The translations under genes were made by a program, and so were the position numbers. Positions 14,601 to 30,998 of a stretch of 64,000 nt of DNA are shown one piece after another; positions within the stretch are counted from its first letter, which is position 1, and every line of letters starts with the position of its first letter. The notes beneath the pieces are model-generated. The model saw only the letters and a list, made by a program, of their open reading frames with translations, did not search any database and was not told where the DNA came from. This DNA is from Phalacrocorax aristotelis (lineage: Eukaryota > Chordata > Aves > Suliformes > Phalacrocoracidae): NCBI RefSeq assembly GCF_949628215.1, contig NC_134283.1, positions 22,918,975 through 22,982,974 on the forward strand, read 5' to 3'.

Positions 14601-17202
14601 ACTGAAGTACACAGTTAAGGATTGTATGAGTGATTTAACACATATAGTTTTATCCTTAATACACAAAGCCCACACAGATGAGAAATATATGGCTTAGAAT
14701 TAGAAATCACTATATAATGGATTGCAGCACATTAATCTGAGCTTTAACAACAGAGATGTTTGCGCTGTAATAAATGTTCTCTGGAAAATGACAAAGAAAT
14801 CTACAGGAACAAGCCTCCTTATGTACTATTCTGCCTCCCAGAAATGTCCTTCCTAGCAGAGGAGGCTTTAAAAATTACCTTTACTTACCAGAATCTGAAC
14901 CCACATGCAGATTGTCGACACAGGTCCCTGTTTCTTAGTCCATACAGACTCCTTGGAAAGGAGCAGTCAGTTAAGGCCGTGCACACGCCCCTTCACAAGA
15001 CCAAACTTCCAAGAAAGAAAAAAAAGTCACATCAAGGAACCAGTACTGATCACCCTGCTTTCCTTTTCCTTAGTTAGAATCCCAAGGAAGAGGATCACCC
15101 CTTTAAAGCAGACTTCTACACAATTTACAGACAGACAGCATCCAGGATTTGTCATTGTTTCTTGAAATATTACCTGCTTGGATTCTACACGCAGTAGCAA
15201 GTCAGAGCAATTACGCTTTAGCAGTACTTCTGATCAGACAGCTGAAGTAACTGCCGATACTTGGAAAGAATGTACAAATATGTAAGACTATACAAATACA
15301 AAGCAGCAACCCTGCACACCTGGAGTACCACTGTACTTGAGAGTTTGCTTCTCAATATACTGCAACTAAATGAGCATGTGTGCAGAAATTAACCTTCCAG
15401 TTTATTTGTTATACACCCAGATGCGCACATCATTGATCATACTAAGGCTTATGGAGATTGGAGCAGCATAGTAAGGAAAAAAAGGAAGTCTCTGAGAGGT
15501 CTAGCTGACTGGAGCTGTGATGACTGGTGTAGCAGAATGGGAAGGGATTTGCCTTTGACACAGAAGAGACATTAGTGCTTTATTAACTGGTAATAAAACT
15601 TTGGGATACATTGATCTGTTGAATTACCGTGACTTTAGATTGAGTTATGAAGATATCTGGTAGACAAATTCATGAGGTCTGGACCGTGATAATATCAAGG
15701 ATTTGGGTAAGAGTAGATGTAAGACCACTGTGAGCTAATGATATTAATGCCTAAATCATGCAGGTGTAAAACAATGATAAGCAAAAGCATCCCAAACATA
15801 TCAAAGGTTCTATGGACATACATAAATCACAAGTATAAATTATGTAAGTGCGTATCCCACCTCTTCACAACTTTTCCCAAGATTCTCTATATAATATCTC
15901 TTGGTTATCTGGTTCTCCTAAGGAAGCAGACAATTTTATTTTCACCGGGAAGACGTTACCAGAGATGACAAAAGCAAATGCTCAAATTATAAACCCTCAC
16001 CAGTTTGTTCTATACTAAATTCAAATCTCAGGATACTCTCTTCCAGTCTGTCACTCCCCAGACAATCTAGTCCACCAGGAGCCAGGGTCTGGCCTTGAGG
16101 AAGTTCTTTCCCTGGGCACAGGTGACAGTACAAGGTGGCACCGGGAGCACTGGGATTCCTCCCCAGCACACCCCATCTCTAGTCCCTCTCCTTCCCAGCT
16201 ACAGGAGTAGCAAGCATGCACAGCTCTAAGGGAGATGGGTTGAGGACAGGAGGTGGAAAACACATCGGGCTGGGCTGAGCTAGGCTTTGCTGGGCAGTGC
16301 ACACAAGACAAGATGCTTTCACAATATCAGCACCTCATCTTCTAATGCTGCCCACATTTAGAGGACAGTTAGACGTGCATTAAACTGCTGCTCAGGAGTG
16401 TCCCACGACAGACCTCTCCTGTGAGGCTCACACTACACCACGTTGTCTTTCACTCACAGACTTTCTACACAGGACAGGAGAGGGCCCTGGGAGAAGATCA
16501 ACGGCCAGCTATCACAAGCAACCACACTGTGTAATCACAAACATATTAAGCTGCCTTTCAAGACTCAGTCAGCACAGGGAGGTGTGGCTGCCCATTGCGG
16601 CAAGGATGTTTCAGGAGAGGCTTTTTTAGTACAACTTCCCTCAAACTTTGCAGCACACTTGTAGAAGAACAATATAAAGTGAAGGAGACACATAGGCAGA
16701 AGTAGACAGCAGAAGAGCCTCAGAGTCAAAGATAGTAACCTTAAAAGAGTAATGAAGGAGACAAGCAGAACGTTAGTGACCTACCTAAAGGTGAAGGGCA
16801 GAGAGGATCTCAAAATAACTGTTTTTTATAGTCAGGAGAAAATCAAGATTATGGCTATAGTTCAGAAAAAGGTTCTGGCTCAGCGGCTTTCTCCTATGCT
16901 TTCTATGCTACCTAACAATTATTTTTTAAAAATCCCACTGATCGTTTATTACAGTCCATGTTCTGCTCTTGACCAAAGGATACGATATAGCCAGCGGGCA
17001 GCCAGTGGCGGGGCAGGAGAGGAACCAGGATTCCAAAGCCAACCAGTGCAAAGAAGAGGTACAGCAACCAGGCAATAATCTGGAAAAGGTGCAGAGGCCA
17101 GCTCCAGCCATTCCTTCGAGCGCGTTGGACTTGCACCTCAGGAACAGCTTCGCCAAAATTCTCTGGAGCTGTCTTATTAGGAGGTTTATTGCAGATATTC
17201 AT
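8652..17202 (-). CDS. ZDHHC1: ZDHHC1 palmitoyltransferase, main coding exons
   Basis: Membrane protein S-acyltransferase of the DHHC family. Exons read on the minus strand: 16984-17202, 14426-14552, 13707-13808, 12739-12863, 12242-12400, 8652-8764. All have AG/GT ends and matching phases except the join of the first two. The start [11 protein letters not shown] matches vertebrate ZDHHC1 and its ATG follows directly on a splice acceptor, so an upstream exon exists. The first exon holds a transmembrane helix ([19 protein letters not shown]). The cysteine-rich domain spans the next two exons and contains [15 protein letters not shown] with the catalytic DHHC. Later exons carry [14 protein letters not shown] and [13 protein letters not shown] (further helices), then [20 protein letters not shown], a ZDHHC1 signature. 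One short exon for the segment between residue 73 and [10 protein letters not shown] (about 16 residues in human) was not found between 14.55 and 16.98 kb. Family identity is near certain; the gene model is incomplete. Confidence 0.92.
8765..12241 (-). other. ZDHHC1 intron
   Basis: Intron between the exon ending FHIYL and the exon starting [10 protein letters not shown]. The split codon A/TG is restored across it. It is AT-rich with poly(A) runs near 10865-10900. No other gene or clear mobile element was seen. Confidence 0.7.
14553..16983 (-). other. ZDHHC1 intron(s), one small exon unlocated
   Basis: Lies between the first coding exon and the exon starting [10 protein letters not shown]. 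The short exon for the conserved second-helix start should be inside but was not recognised. A GC-richer patch at 16040-16320 gives only shadow frames. Confidence 0.55.
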
Positions 17203-19479
17203 CTACAGAAATCAAAAATGGAAAACAAAAAATATGTGATATGAAAATATTGTGACTGAGCCCCAGTCCTGGAGGTATGCTCCAAGGTAGACATAAAGTT
17301 GGAGGGACTAAAATGATGACACATCTGAGGAGAGACTTCCCTCTGCACAGGGTATTTGTGATTGACCATAACAAAAGGGGAAAACCAATTACACACTCTA
17401 AAAGCAAGTGCTGATGTCTGCATGAAACAATACCCCAAACTTTCAGCTAAGGGAAACTTGCAGGTTTTCAGAGTCTTTGAATGGCTCTAGACCTAAATTG
17501 AGTAAAAAGAGCAAAGAGGGTGTTTTGGGGGCAGTCCAGAGATGGAGTATGATATGCTGTGGTCTGGGGATGCATTCATGTGGGAATGCCGTTGTGGATG
17601 ATGGCAGAACAAATGCTTTCACCTGCTTCGGCTATGCCATCTTTTACTTCCAGCTAGTGCAGAGAAGTGTAGTGGGAGCGGGTGACCCCACTGGAGCACA
17701 TGGTCTGGAACTGCAATTTAGCTCTAGGCAGCATCTAAGAAAACAGGGACTCCTTTGTCAGCAACAAAGGAAGTGGAAAGACTAGAAACTGAAAAAGTGA
17801 ACTGATAATGCAATGACAAAAGGGGGAAAAGAAGCAGGAGTTACTCTTCAACACAAGTATAAAGCATACTGTTGCTAGAAGAACAGAACAGAAAGTTATG
17901 TATGCAGGACATCCATGCAGGAAGCAGCTTGAATATTCAGCTGTCTTACAATGCCAGGACTCCTGGCAGAAGAAAGCAAGATTTAAATGCAAGGATGAGT
18001 TACCAACCATAACCTGGAAAGTTCCTGATATTTATGATTCTTGTTTGCACAAAAGCTACAAGCTCAGAAGTGATTTATCCTTTTTTTCAACTTGTGTTGA
18101 TTAGTTGTTGCTTTTCACTTCCCATGGAGCCAGGTTGAGCTTTTAACAACAGAGAGTTGGGCTGCTCTGCTTCACAGAAAACTTGGGTGCAACAGAGACC
18201 AGGAGTACCATACAGGCAGCAGGTCAGGAGTAGCATTGCAAAACCACACTAAGAAGCTCTGCTGGACCTGAGCTGGCTTGAGGTATCTCTGCACCATGCT
18301 CACTGTTTCTTAGTAACGAAAGAGGATGTTCAGTTAACTTCTAACAGGAGTAAGCAACTTCTGCTAGTCCAATTAACTTGCACACGAGTGTGCCAAAAGA
18401 AAAGGAGGAAGTCTCTAGCTCACTTGTGGTATTTTTGATAAGGGTTGCAGTACCAGAAAAATGCCAAAGGGCTAGAAGACAGCAAGCATGCAAATGTGCT
18501 GAAAGAGTGAGCAGGACGATCTTGGCACACCAATGGTCCTGCATCAGTCCCACGCAAAGGGCTGGAAATCTCTTTTGGGGTCAACTGGTAGAGAAGCAGT
18601 GGGTAAGAATACAAAAGAATGCCATTTCTGCTCATCAGCCCAGTCTTATCAACAGCAGGCTGGAAAAAAACAATTCCTAACTTCAGTCTTTGAAGAAATT
18701 AGCAGTATCTGCCTGCATTCATAGTTTAAATTGCTATATGGCAACTGGCTCACCAATGATGAGAAATAGTTACTAATCATGTGGTGCTTTTCTTATTAGG
18801 TTGTTGAAAACTTGCTTGCACATCACTTTGAGTTACAAAAAGCACTCAGATTATTTGAAGAAATTCCCAGGCTTCTCCTTTCTCCCAGTCAGACCCTAGC
18901 TGGGGGAGCCAGGCCCACCCAGACCCTGGAATCCCTGTTTTGCTGCAAGATTTTGCTGTTTTGTAACACTAGATGGTTTTAACATTATGTTATTCAGTGT
19001 CAAAAGTTGTGGTACAATTTCACAGAATTTTTTACATGGTGAACTGCATCTAAAGCTAGTGTAAGCTACCTCCTGGCTGAATTATCCCTAAGGCTGTGGT
19101 CAACCCACGGCACTGTCTGTCTGTAACAGACTCTCAGGAAGGAAGCAAGCTGCATGTAACACTTCATCCATCCCGTTTCAGAAGCGAAGTTCCTCTTGCC
19201 TTTCCCTTACAACTCGATGGCTTCTCCTGTGGCTGATGGACTGATTCTCCACTAATACTGATGAAAAACAAAGCTGTATGTGAAGAGGCTCGAGGATACA
19301 GCATCTCCCCTTCCCATCAAGAGGCCCTACACTGTGGCACTCCATTCTACCCAGCTACACAAAACATTGAATATAAAAGAACCGGGCACGAAGTCACCAT
19401 CGGGGCTTACTCTGTCACCGTAGAGAGGTAACTGAGTTGATGCTGATTGTTAACTACACTAACTATAAGTCAGCCGGGA
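17203..19479 (-). other. ZDHHC1 5' intron
   Basis: Between the presumed untranslated first exon in the CpG island and the ATG exon. The acceptor TTTCTGTAG directly precedes the ATG at 17202. No other supported feature. Confidence 0.55.
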
Positions 19480-19945
19480 GTTGTCAGGTTCAGCTCTTGG
19501 GATGTTCAGCCACCGGAGAGCCAAGCGCTGGGCAGCGGGAGGGAGCGTGCAGCCAGCCGCACTGGGGCACCGGCATCGCCCGGGAACCGATGGGCAGGCA
19601 CGGGGGGCCGGGCCGGGGCACGCGAGAGAGGTCCCGGACAACCGCTCTGTGGAGGACCGGGCAGACCCCTCCCGCTGCTCAGCCGCCGCCCTTTCCTCAC
19701 CTTCTCCCCGCAGAAGCGGCTGAGAGCGGCCCCGTGCCCGCCTCATGCCCCGGCGGGCAGGGGGGCCTCCGGCTGAGGCCGGTGCGGCAGCGGCCGGCGC
19801 CTCTAGCGGGACCAGGCCGCTGTACCCGTCGCCACGGCAACGGACGGGGCTACGGCGGGGCGCAGGCGACAAAAAACGGCGGGTGCGATACGCCCGCGGG
19901 CTGTGGGAGGGTCCCACACCCACGGCCTGTGGGTCCAGCAAAGGT
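19480..19945 (-). promoter_or_regulatory. CpG island, probable ZDHHC1 promoter
   Basis: A sharp GC- and CpG-rich block stands in AT-rich surroundings, with many CGG/CCG and GC-box-like runs. It lies about 2.3 kb upstream of the ZDHHC1 start exon on the minus strand, and that exon begins at a splice acceptor, so a 5' untranslated exon must lie upstream. The next gene body on the other side is the fibulin-7-like gene, which points away. The exact transcription start cannot be read from sequence. Confidence 0.65.
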
Positions 19946-21779
19946 CTTCGTGATAATGCATTAACTCTGTTAATATATTATTAGTGCAGATTATACACTG
20001 TGATATAACGAGGTAGCAGAATTTTACCAGAGACTTTGGTATTGTTTTCGCTTAAGTCAAACAAACTAAAGGGCAGCCCAGCCCTGGAAATACTTTGCTT
20101 CATGGAAGCTTAGAGCTGTCCATGAAGGATAAGGATACCCCTGAGCATCCAAAGTTACGCCAGCATCTCAGTCCCTCTGACACAGCTTTGAAATCCTCCC
20201 AGCTTCATCTGGCAGCATAGATCAGGAACTCCAGCAAGACTGACTCCAGGGATGTCTGGATCAATAGACAATCTCCACAATGCTGGAAAAATACTGTTGC
20301 TTGGCAAAGTTTTGCTATGATTAGTAATCAGCAATGTGGGTGTTAATGATTAGTCCAAGTCATGTTGTACCTGAAGGTTTGAAGGGCATAAGAAACCTGT
20401 GCAAAACCACATTTGGGGTGCCCAGTTTGGCTGGTACAGCTCATGTGCAGGAATAAATATTTACGCTTGTAATTCTCTACTTTGCATCCCAGCATCTCTC
20501 CTCAGTCAGCAAGGCCAGCTGCGGATTTTTGGGACACAACATGGCCAGACCCACCAGCCCAGCCCGTGTCTCCGCTGCCCCCAGGGAGGCTTTTCCCCCT
20601 CCTCCAGCAAAGCACCCATGCTGAGCCCTGGGAGCTGGTGAACAGAGCTGGTGGCAGGCCTGGCCGCGGGTGCATAAGGAGGTCTTTATGAGCTGCCTGC
20701 GTTCTGTGCACAGCAGCTGCTTTGTGTGAGGGGCCGGCAGGACACTCACCTAAGAAGGCTTCTGTGTATGGAGGGAAGGGTGTCCTGGGGGCAGCACATC
20801 CTTTGCTTGCTGTCCCCAAAGGCCCTCATCACCTTTTCAACCTCCAGCTGCTGGTGGCTCTCCCTGCACAGGGGTCTGGCTGTGCTGGAGGTGGCAGGGG
20901 GTGACCAAGGATTGTGGGGAGCTGCACCTCTGTTGTCCTCACTGGCCACCCTCCTTGAGTTGGGAGCAGGGGAATAGCTGGAGTGCTTGATGAACTGCAG
21001 AGCTGCCACTTTGCCCATGCAGTTGGCTCCTGTCAGAACAGAGACAAGTCTCCTGGCTGCAAGGAAGCACACCCCCCGGTCGCTGTCCCCTGCTCACCTG
21101 GTGCCAGAGAGACCCACTGTGCTTTCCAGGCACCTGCCAAAGGTGGGGACAAGCCTTGATTGTGCAGGACATGCAGGGCAGCATGTTCAGACCATCTCCC
21201 AGTTCTGCACTGGGGGCTTTTCAGTGTGGTCCCCAGGAACAGTGGTGCTGGCAGGGACATAGACGCTATGTGATCCTGGGCGAGCTTGACGGCTCTACTG
21301 GCACCCCGAGCTCTGCAAGGGGACCCTGCTGTGACCACAGTCCCCAGCTCTCCCCAGGAGCCTTGCCCCTGGAGCATGGGGCTGCTCCTACACAGCAGGC
21401 ATAGAGCAAGGAGGACACCCTTCCTTACAGCAACTATTCTTTTATTAGGGGTTACAAGATACAAGGAGCCAGACCTGCATGCCACATGCCATCAGCTCAC
21501 TCTGCCATGCCACTCCATGTGCCATGCAGGCAGAGAGGAGGGGGGCTGGCAGAGGCAGGCACCACCAGGCTGATGCCCCCATTGACATCAGGGTTTTCCT
21601 TGCAGCCTTTGCGACAGGCACCATTTCTGCTGTGGTGGCTTTGCCCTACCAGCCATGAGCAAGCATTATGGGAGAGGGACATCTCCAATGGGAAAAGAAC
21701 TGAGACCACTTAGCTGAACCCATTCCATCACTCGCCAGGAGAGACCCTGGCTTGGCCCCACACCCACCTCCAAAGGGGA
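19946..21779. other. intergenic, no supported feature
   Basis: Lies between the ZDHHC1 promoter and the 3' end of the fibulin-7-like gene. The AT-rich left part turns GC-rich after about 20.5 kb. Many short frames appear there because of base composition. I see no exon, RNA gene or mobile element. Confidence 0.5.
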
Positions 21780-24700
21780 TCAAAACTCATATGGGGACAC
21801 AAATACTGTGACCTTGAAGATGTGCTTGCCCAGGAAGACCTTGCTGGATAACTCACTCATCTCCAGCTCCACCTCCAGTGTGGCTGGCCCTACCACAGGG
21901 CTGTTGAGCACCAGCTTTCCCATCTGCCGGTCGGAGCGCTGCACAGTGAAGACACCCTGGCCCTGGCCGCCCATGGTGGTGAAGCACAGGCTGTCACCCA
22001 CGAAGCAGGTAGTAGACATCTTGAAGAGGGCATGGGGTACAGTGTGGTTGGCCTGGAGTGGCAGGTAGTGGAAGGAGATGGAGGTGGCAGCCAGGTGGCA
22101 GGCTCAGCTTTCCATGGGGCAGGGGGTTCCTCTCGCACTGGCTGACAGGAGAGAAGAGGTACCACCACTCAATGACATGGTTTGGCTCTCGGGGAGCTGC
22201 CTGCATCCTCGCAAACAAGCCTAGCCCAAGCTGCAGGCAGCATATTCAGCCCCACTGCCAGTCCTGTGGCAGAGCAACACAAGACAGCCATAACCAAGTG
22301 TGCCCAGCATCAGACCTCTGCCCCGTCCCTGTCTCTGCCAGGCAAACAGCATGCCTTGCAGGGACACAGCTCTGGGTCACACTCTGAGGCTGGGACAGGG
22401 GTTACCACAGTCCCAGCTTGAGGCCAGGGATGGATCCAGGCTCAGATGTGCCTCCCGCAGAGGAACTTGTCCGGAGCAGGAATGCTCCTCCACTTGGGTG
22501 GCTTGTGCTCAGCCACAAAGTGGTTTAGTCTCAAAAGCAGGACCAGGAGGGGTTTGCCTGCTGGATGGCAGCTGACGGCACCATGTGGACATGCAGCAGA
22601 AGGGAAACGGTGTTGTTCCCCCAGGCTGGGGCTCTGGGGTCCAGGGTCCTGCATAAAGCCACTGTGTATTGGGGTGCTCCCACCTGCACCCTCAGCCACT
22701 GGCATCCCAAGACCATCGGGGAGCATGCTGAGCACACCCAGGTACCCTATGTAGCACTTTGCTACCAGTGCTGGCTGGCACTCTCTCTGCTGCCCCTGGG
22801 TGACACAATTTTGTCCCCAGGGCACCACAGGACACATTACCTGGGGAATAGAGCATGATGCAGCCCAAGCCATGCATGGTACTCATGAGGAGGAGGTCTT
22901 GATGTAGCTGGTGTTGTGGCACCGTGGGGAGCACTTGGGGCGCACGCAGCAGTGGCCCCCAAAGGTGTTGATGCAGAGGTCACCCTAGGTGCAGTTGTGC
23001 TGCTTCCCAGCACACTCATTCACCTCTGTGGTGATGACATGTGGTGAGCGGGGCTGTCTCTGCTGCTCCCTGCCACATCCCTGGTTCCGCGGGATGCTCC
23101 CTGCCTTGCACTCACTGCTCTTACCCTCGCAGGCGTTGCAGTCAGCATGGAGCAGGTAGCCAGGGGGGCAGAGGCAGCGGTAGGAGCCAGGGAGGTTGAC
23201 GCAGTTGTGGAGGCAAAGCTGGGTATGGAGGTTGGATTGGAAGAGCTGGCACTTGTCCATGTCTGGGGAGACAGAGCAGGGTATGGATGGGGCTCCCGTC
23301 AATGCAGAGCCTCAGTTTCCCCTGCCTCTGCCATTCTCACCCCTCTTTTACCGGGGCACATGCCACCAGCTTGCATCTGGAAGCCGGCATCACAGCTGCA
23401 GCGGTGGGAGCCTGGATGGCCCTCAGCACAGTGGGGCTGGTGGCTGAAGGAGGCATTGCTCAGCGTCACCCAGTCTGCGGGGGAGAGCGGGAGTCCTTGC
23501 GGGGGTGGGGGGCATGGGGAGATGGATGGGGGCTGAGGTCCCAGGCAGCTGCCAGGGAAGAGGGAGATGGGCACAGTGTGGCTAGGTGCTGTCCCCATGA
23601 GCATCCTATTCTCTGCAGCCCAAACCCAGGCACCTACAGGCATAGATGGGGCTCTGGCAGCTGGGGCCTGACCAACCATGGGGGCAGAGGCACATGTAGC
23701 TCTGGTTGCCATCCACACAGGTCCCACTGTTGGCACATGGGTTGCTGGAGCAGTCATCAATACCTAGGGAGAAGGAGCTCATGAACACCAGCTGGAGAAG
23801 CGTGTCCTCACCCCAGCCTGCTGCCCAGCCTCGGTGCCCATTGCTGCAGCCTCTGGGCAGCTCTCCCTGCAGCCAGGGGAGCAGAGCAATGGAACCCAGT
23901 AGCTCGGGGTGATGGGAGGAGCCCCTGGGCAGGGCTGAGCCCATGGCACCCCAACCCTGCTCCACTTCACTTCTGCAGAAGGGCTGGGTGCTGCTCCACA
24001 TGCGGTTGTGCCAGCAGGTGGATGTCTCCGAGCCCACCAGTCGGAAGCCAGGGTCGCAGATGAAGTGAACGTCATGGCCCACCCACATGCTCTGTCCCAG
24101 CATCTGTCCATTCAGGGACACTGCCAGCTGTGGACAAATCTCTGCAGACAGACAAGGGTGAGGACAGACATCATCAAGCTGGAGATAATGCCAGTCCTGG
24201 TGAGAAGCTGGGCATCCCTTGCCCAGGCTGCTCGCCGGAAGTCCAGGGTCCAAGCTGGACCACTGGGGACATCACCCCCACAGTGGTGACCCAGCTGGGG
24301 TTACCGTTGCGTTTGGTGGCCTGTCTCCGGAGGCGGCTCATGGAGGATGGAGAGCTGCTGCTGGAGACCTCATGTGCCCTGCAGGTAGGCAGCCTCCTGT
24401 GCCGCCAGCAGCTTCTGCGTCTGCTGCACTGTGCTGAGCACCTGATGCTGTCTTAGGCACTCCTGGGGGGATGCAAGAACATCCCTGTCATCCGCTGGGC
24501 TCCCCCAACACCATGCCACAGCCCGAGGATACCCTCCCAAGCAGGCAGCATCTTTGGGTTGGTTTGGATGCCCTGTCCTGGGCAGAGCTCCTTCCTCTCC
24601 ATCCCAGTGCAGGGTGTGCCCCTGCCTCACTATCTGCTCCTGGCACTTGGGTGCTGAGGAGCAGCTCATTTGCACCAGGTGGATTTAGCCTTGTCTCGCT

Positions 24701-24998
24701 GCTGCAGGGGAAAAGCCCTATGACCATCCCCTCTGGCCCTAGGCAGTCCTGCAGGTGCCATGGCCATGCCGTACGCCCCATCCCAGTGCTGTGCCAGGGT
24801 GCTGCGGTGTGAGAGGTGGGTGCTGAGAACACCTCAGTGGGGAGTCTGCAAGGGGGCTGGAGGGGGACACACAAGGGTCCTTACCTGGGTGCTGCTGAGG
24901 GGCAGTTGCATGATGCCCAAGGCCAGCCAGGCTGGCAGCAGGGTGAGGAGCAGTGCCCGTGTGTTTGTTGGTTTTTCCCCTGGCTGAGGCTGAGACAT
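21780..24998 (-). pseudogene. fibulin-7-like gene, disabled (FBLN7 paralogue)
   Basis: Eight exons on the minus strand mirror FBLN7: 24885-24998 (start and signal peptide, core ALLLTLLPAWLALGI), 24305-24462 (ECLRQHQVLSTVQQTQKLL, helical), 23971-24141 (sushi, HDVHFICDPGFRLVG), 23638-23763 (EGF, GTCVDGNQSYMCLCPHGWSG), 23352-23474 (EGF-like), 23125-23262 (calcium-binding EGF, CVNLPGSYRCLCPPGY), about 22883-23025 (EGF) and 21780-22141 (fibulin C-domain, ending VTVFVSPYEF). Splice sites are mostly canonical, so it is not a processed copy. Disabling changes: exon 2 is one base out of phase with exon 3 and runs into TGA; an in-frame TAG follows HNCT in the last EGF exon; the final exon has one extra C in the run after CERN and a TGA where FBLN7 has an arginine (RPC). 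FBLN7 is an adhesive extracellular matrix protein. The copy looks like a duplicated, fairly recently lost gene; a working gene with assembly errors is less likely. Confidence 0.85.
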
Positions 24999-25032
24999 AG
25001 GAAAGTTTCCCCTTGGCACTGGTGCAGCCTCT

Positions 25033-25176
25033 CCCTTCCCTTCCCTTCCCTTCCCTTCCCTTCCCTTCCCTTCCCTTCCCTTCCCTTCCCTTCCCTTCCC
25101 TTCCCTTCCCTTCCCTTCCCTTCCCTTCCCTTCCCTTCCCTTCCCTTCCCTTCCCTTCCCTTCCCTTCCCTTCCCT
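25033..25176. repeat. (TTCCC)n microsatellite, about 29 uninterrupted units
   Basis: A perfect pentanucleotide array of about 144 bp, read as (GGGAA)n on the minus strand. It starts some 35 bp upstream of the ATG of the fibulin-7-like gene. Strict purine/pyrimidine strand bias and mirror symmetry make triplex (H-DNA) formation possible. Confidence 0.97.
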
Positions 25177-25554
25177 CTCCACAAATCAGAGGCTTTGGGG
25201 CCTTTCCTGTCACAGGGCCAGCAGATGCCAGGGCCAGGCAGTGGCTGTCACGGCACCGGCAGTGCTGGGCTCCCCACATGGCGAGCCACGGCTCCAGGGC
25301 ACCCAGGCACGTGGGGGTGCAGGATGAGGCTAATCCCATGCATTTGCTAAGCATGGGAAAGTCTCCCAGGGGAAGGGATGGCTTTGCTGGGGTCGGTGCT
25401 GGGGTCTGTCTCTCTGGCGGGGCTGGGGCTACCAAGGAGGGCAGCCCGGCAGTGCTGTGGACTCAGCAGCCTCAGTATGGCTTTGCTGGGGTGAGCTCAA
25501 CCACAGCTGGACCTTAGACGGGGACCCCAGGGCTCTGCAGCCGAGAGTTGGGGT

Positions 25555-25860
25555 GCAGGTCAGAATTAGGTCAGCTTTAACGTTAGGGCCAGGGTTAATC
25601 AGCATTAGGATTAGGGTTGAGGTTAGCTTTAGGGTTAGGGTTGGGGTTAAGTTTAGAGTTGGGGTTAGCATTAGACTCATGGTTAGGGCTAAGCTCAGGT
25701 TTCACATTAGGGTTAGGCTTAAAGTTAGTGTTAGGAGCAGTGCCAAGGGTTCAGGTCCATATGAATAGGACAGTTTGGATGAGGGTTGGGGTTGGCATTA
25801 GCATTAGGTCTGGCATTCAGGCCAGGGTTATGGTTAGGGTTAGGCTCAGGGTGAGGGAAC
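25555..25860 (+). repeat. degenerate telomere-like TTAGGG repeats
   Basis: About 300 bp of TTAGGG and near variants (TTAGGGTTGGGG, TTAGCATTAGG, GGGTTAGGGTTAGG) in one orientation. It includes short perfect runs such as TTAGGGTTAGGGTTGGGGTT near 25630. It is heavily diverged, so this is an old interstitial array or a GGTTAG-type minisatellite. Confidence 0.8.
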
Positions 25861-26801
25861 TGAAGGCATTCAGAGCTGGATTTCAGCTGTCATCTGGCTC
25901 AGCCCGACATCAGGATGTTCCTGGTCCCTCCTGCCTCTGACCACCCAGAGGAAGGGGCATGATGGTACCTGTTCCTGTCCCTCAGCCACGCCCAGGCATG
26001 GGTGTCTGGAGCCCACACATCTGCCCTGTGCCAGGGGAGCACCCCAAGCCCCCCGACATGGGTGCTGTGAGCGCTATGCTGGGGCAGAGCCATTGCGGTT
26101 CTACTGAGCCCCCTGAGCTGCGGGGGCTCCAGGACCCCTGCCCTTCACCAAGCGCCTGCTGAGATGTGTCCCGCTCAGCCCAGCATCTCTCCTGCTGCCA
26201 GCCCCCCAGCCCTCACATCATCCCACCCCATAACCACACTGCCCAGCTCACCAGAGTGAGTATTTGGCTTTGTGCCTGAGGCAGTGTGTGTTACCTCCCC
26301 AGCATGTTTAATTCATGGAGCAGGATGAAAACTGGCAGCAGGGGCCCCCTTAGCTGTCCCAGCCCCTTGGCATCCAATCTCCCAGTGCCCCAAAGTGGGT
26401 GCCACTTGGGACCCCGCTCCTGCCTGCCTTTCCATCCCAACCCTGGCTCAGAAGAGGGGCTGGGGCAGAACACGGGCGGACAACCCTGCTGCGGGGCATC
26501 CCAGTAGGGCTGCAGCCTGGGGCCCCGGGAGTTGTCTGCTGCGTTTGCGCCAGCAAGCAACTGTTTTGACAGAGCTATTACTCACCCGTCAACCTTTTGT
26601 TCGAGCTGACCAGTGGTGCCTGTCTGGAGTCCTGAATAGGATCAAATCCTGCAACCAGACACACACAAGCACACACAAGCACGCAGGAGCGCACGGCCAA
26701 GCTCGCCCCGACGCCAGGGCTGCTGTGGGGCGGCTCATCTCTCCCAGATCTGCCCTCTGGAGACGTGGGGGTCTGGTCCTCCCCCAACCCCAGCCACCTG
26801 C
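25861..26801. other. intergenic; likely CLEC18 promoter side
   Basis: GC-rich sequence between the telomere-like array and the CLEC18 start. A CACACAAGCA microrepeat lies at about 26660-26690. The 5' untranslated region and promoter of CLEC18 should lie here, but no TATA box or clear island edge could be assigned. Confidence 0.45.
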
Positions 26802-30955
<4,154 letters not shown>

Positions 30956-30998
30956 GCCAGCAGCCCCGGGCACTGGCCAAGCGCTGGCTGCTGTGCTG

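Noticed and set aside
19437-19964. 175-codon plus-strand frame in the CpG island
   Set aside because: Arises from CpG-rich promoter sequence; no conserved domain, no splice sites.
24739-25517. Long frames rich in KGREG or LPFPS repeats on both strands
   Set aside because: They are translations of the (TTCCC)n microsatellite and its flanks; the true exon here is the signal-peptide exon 24885-24998.
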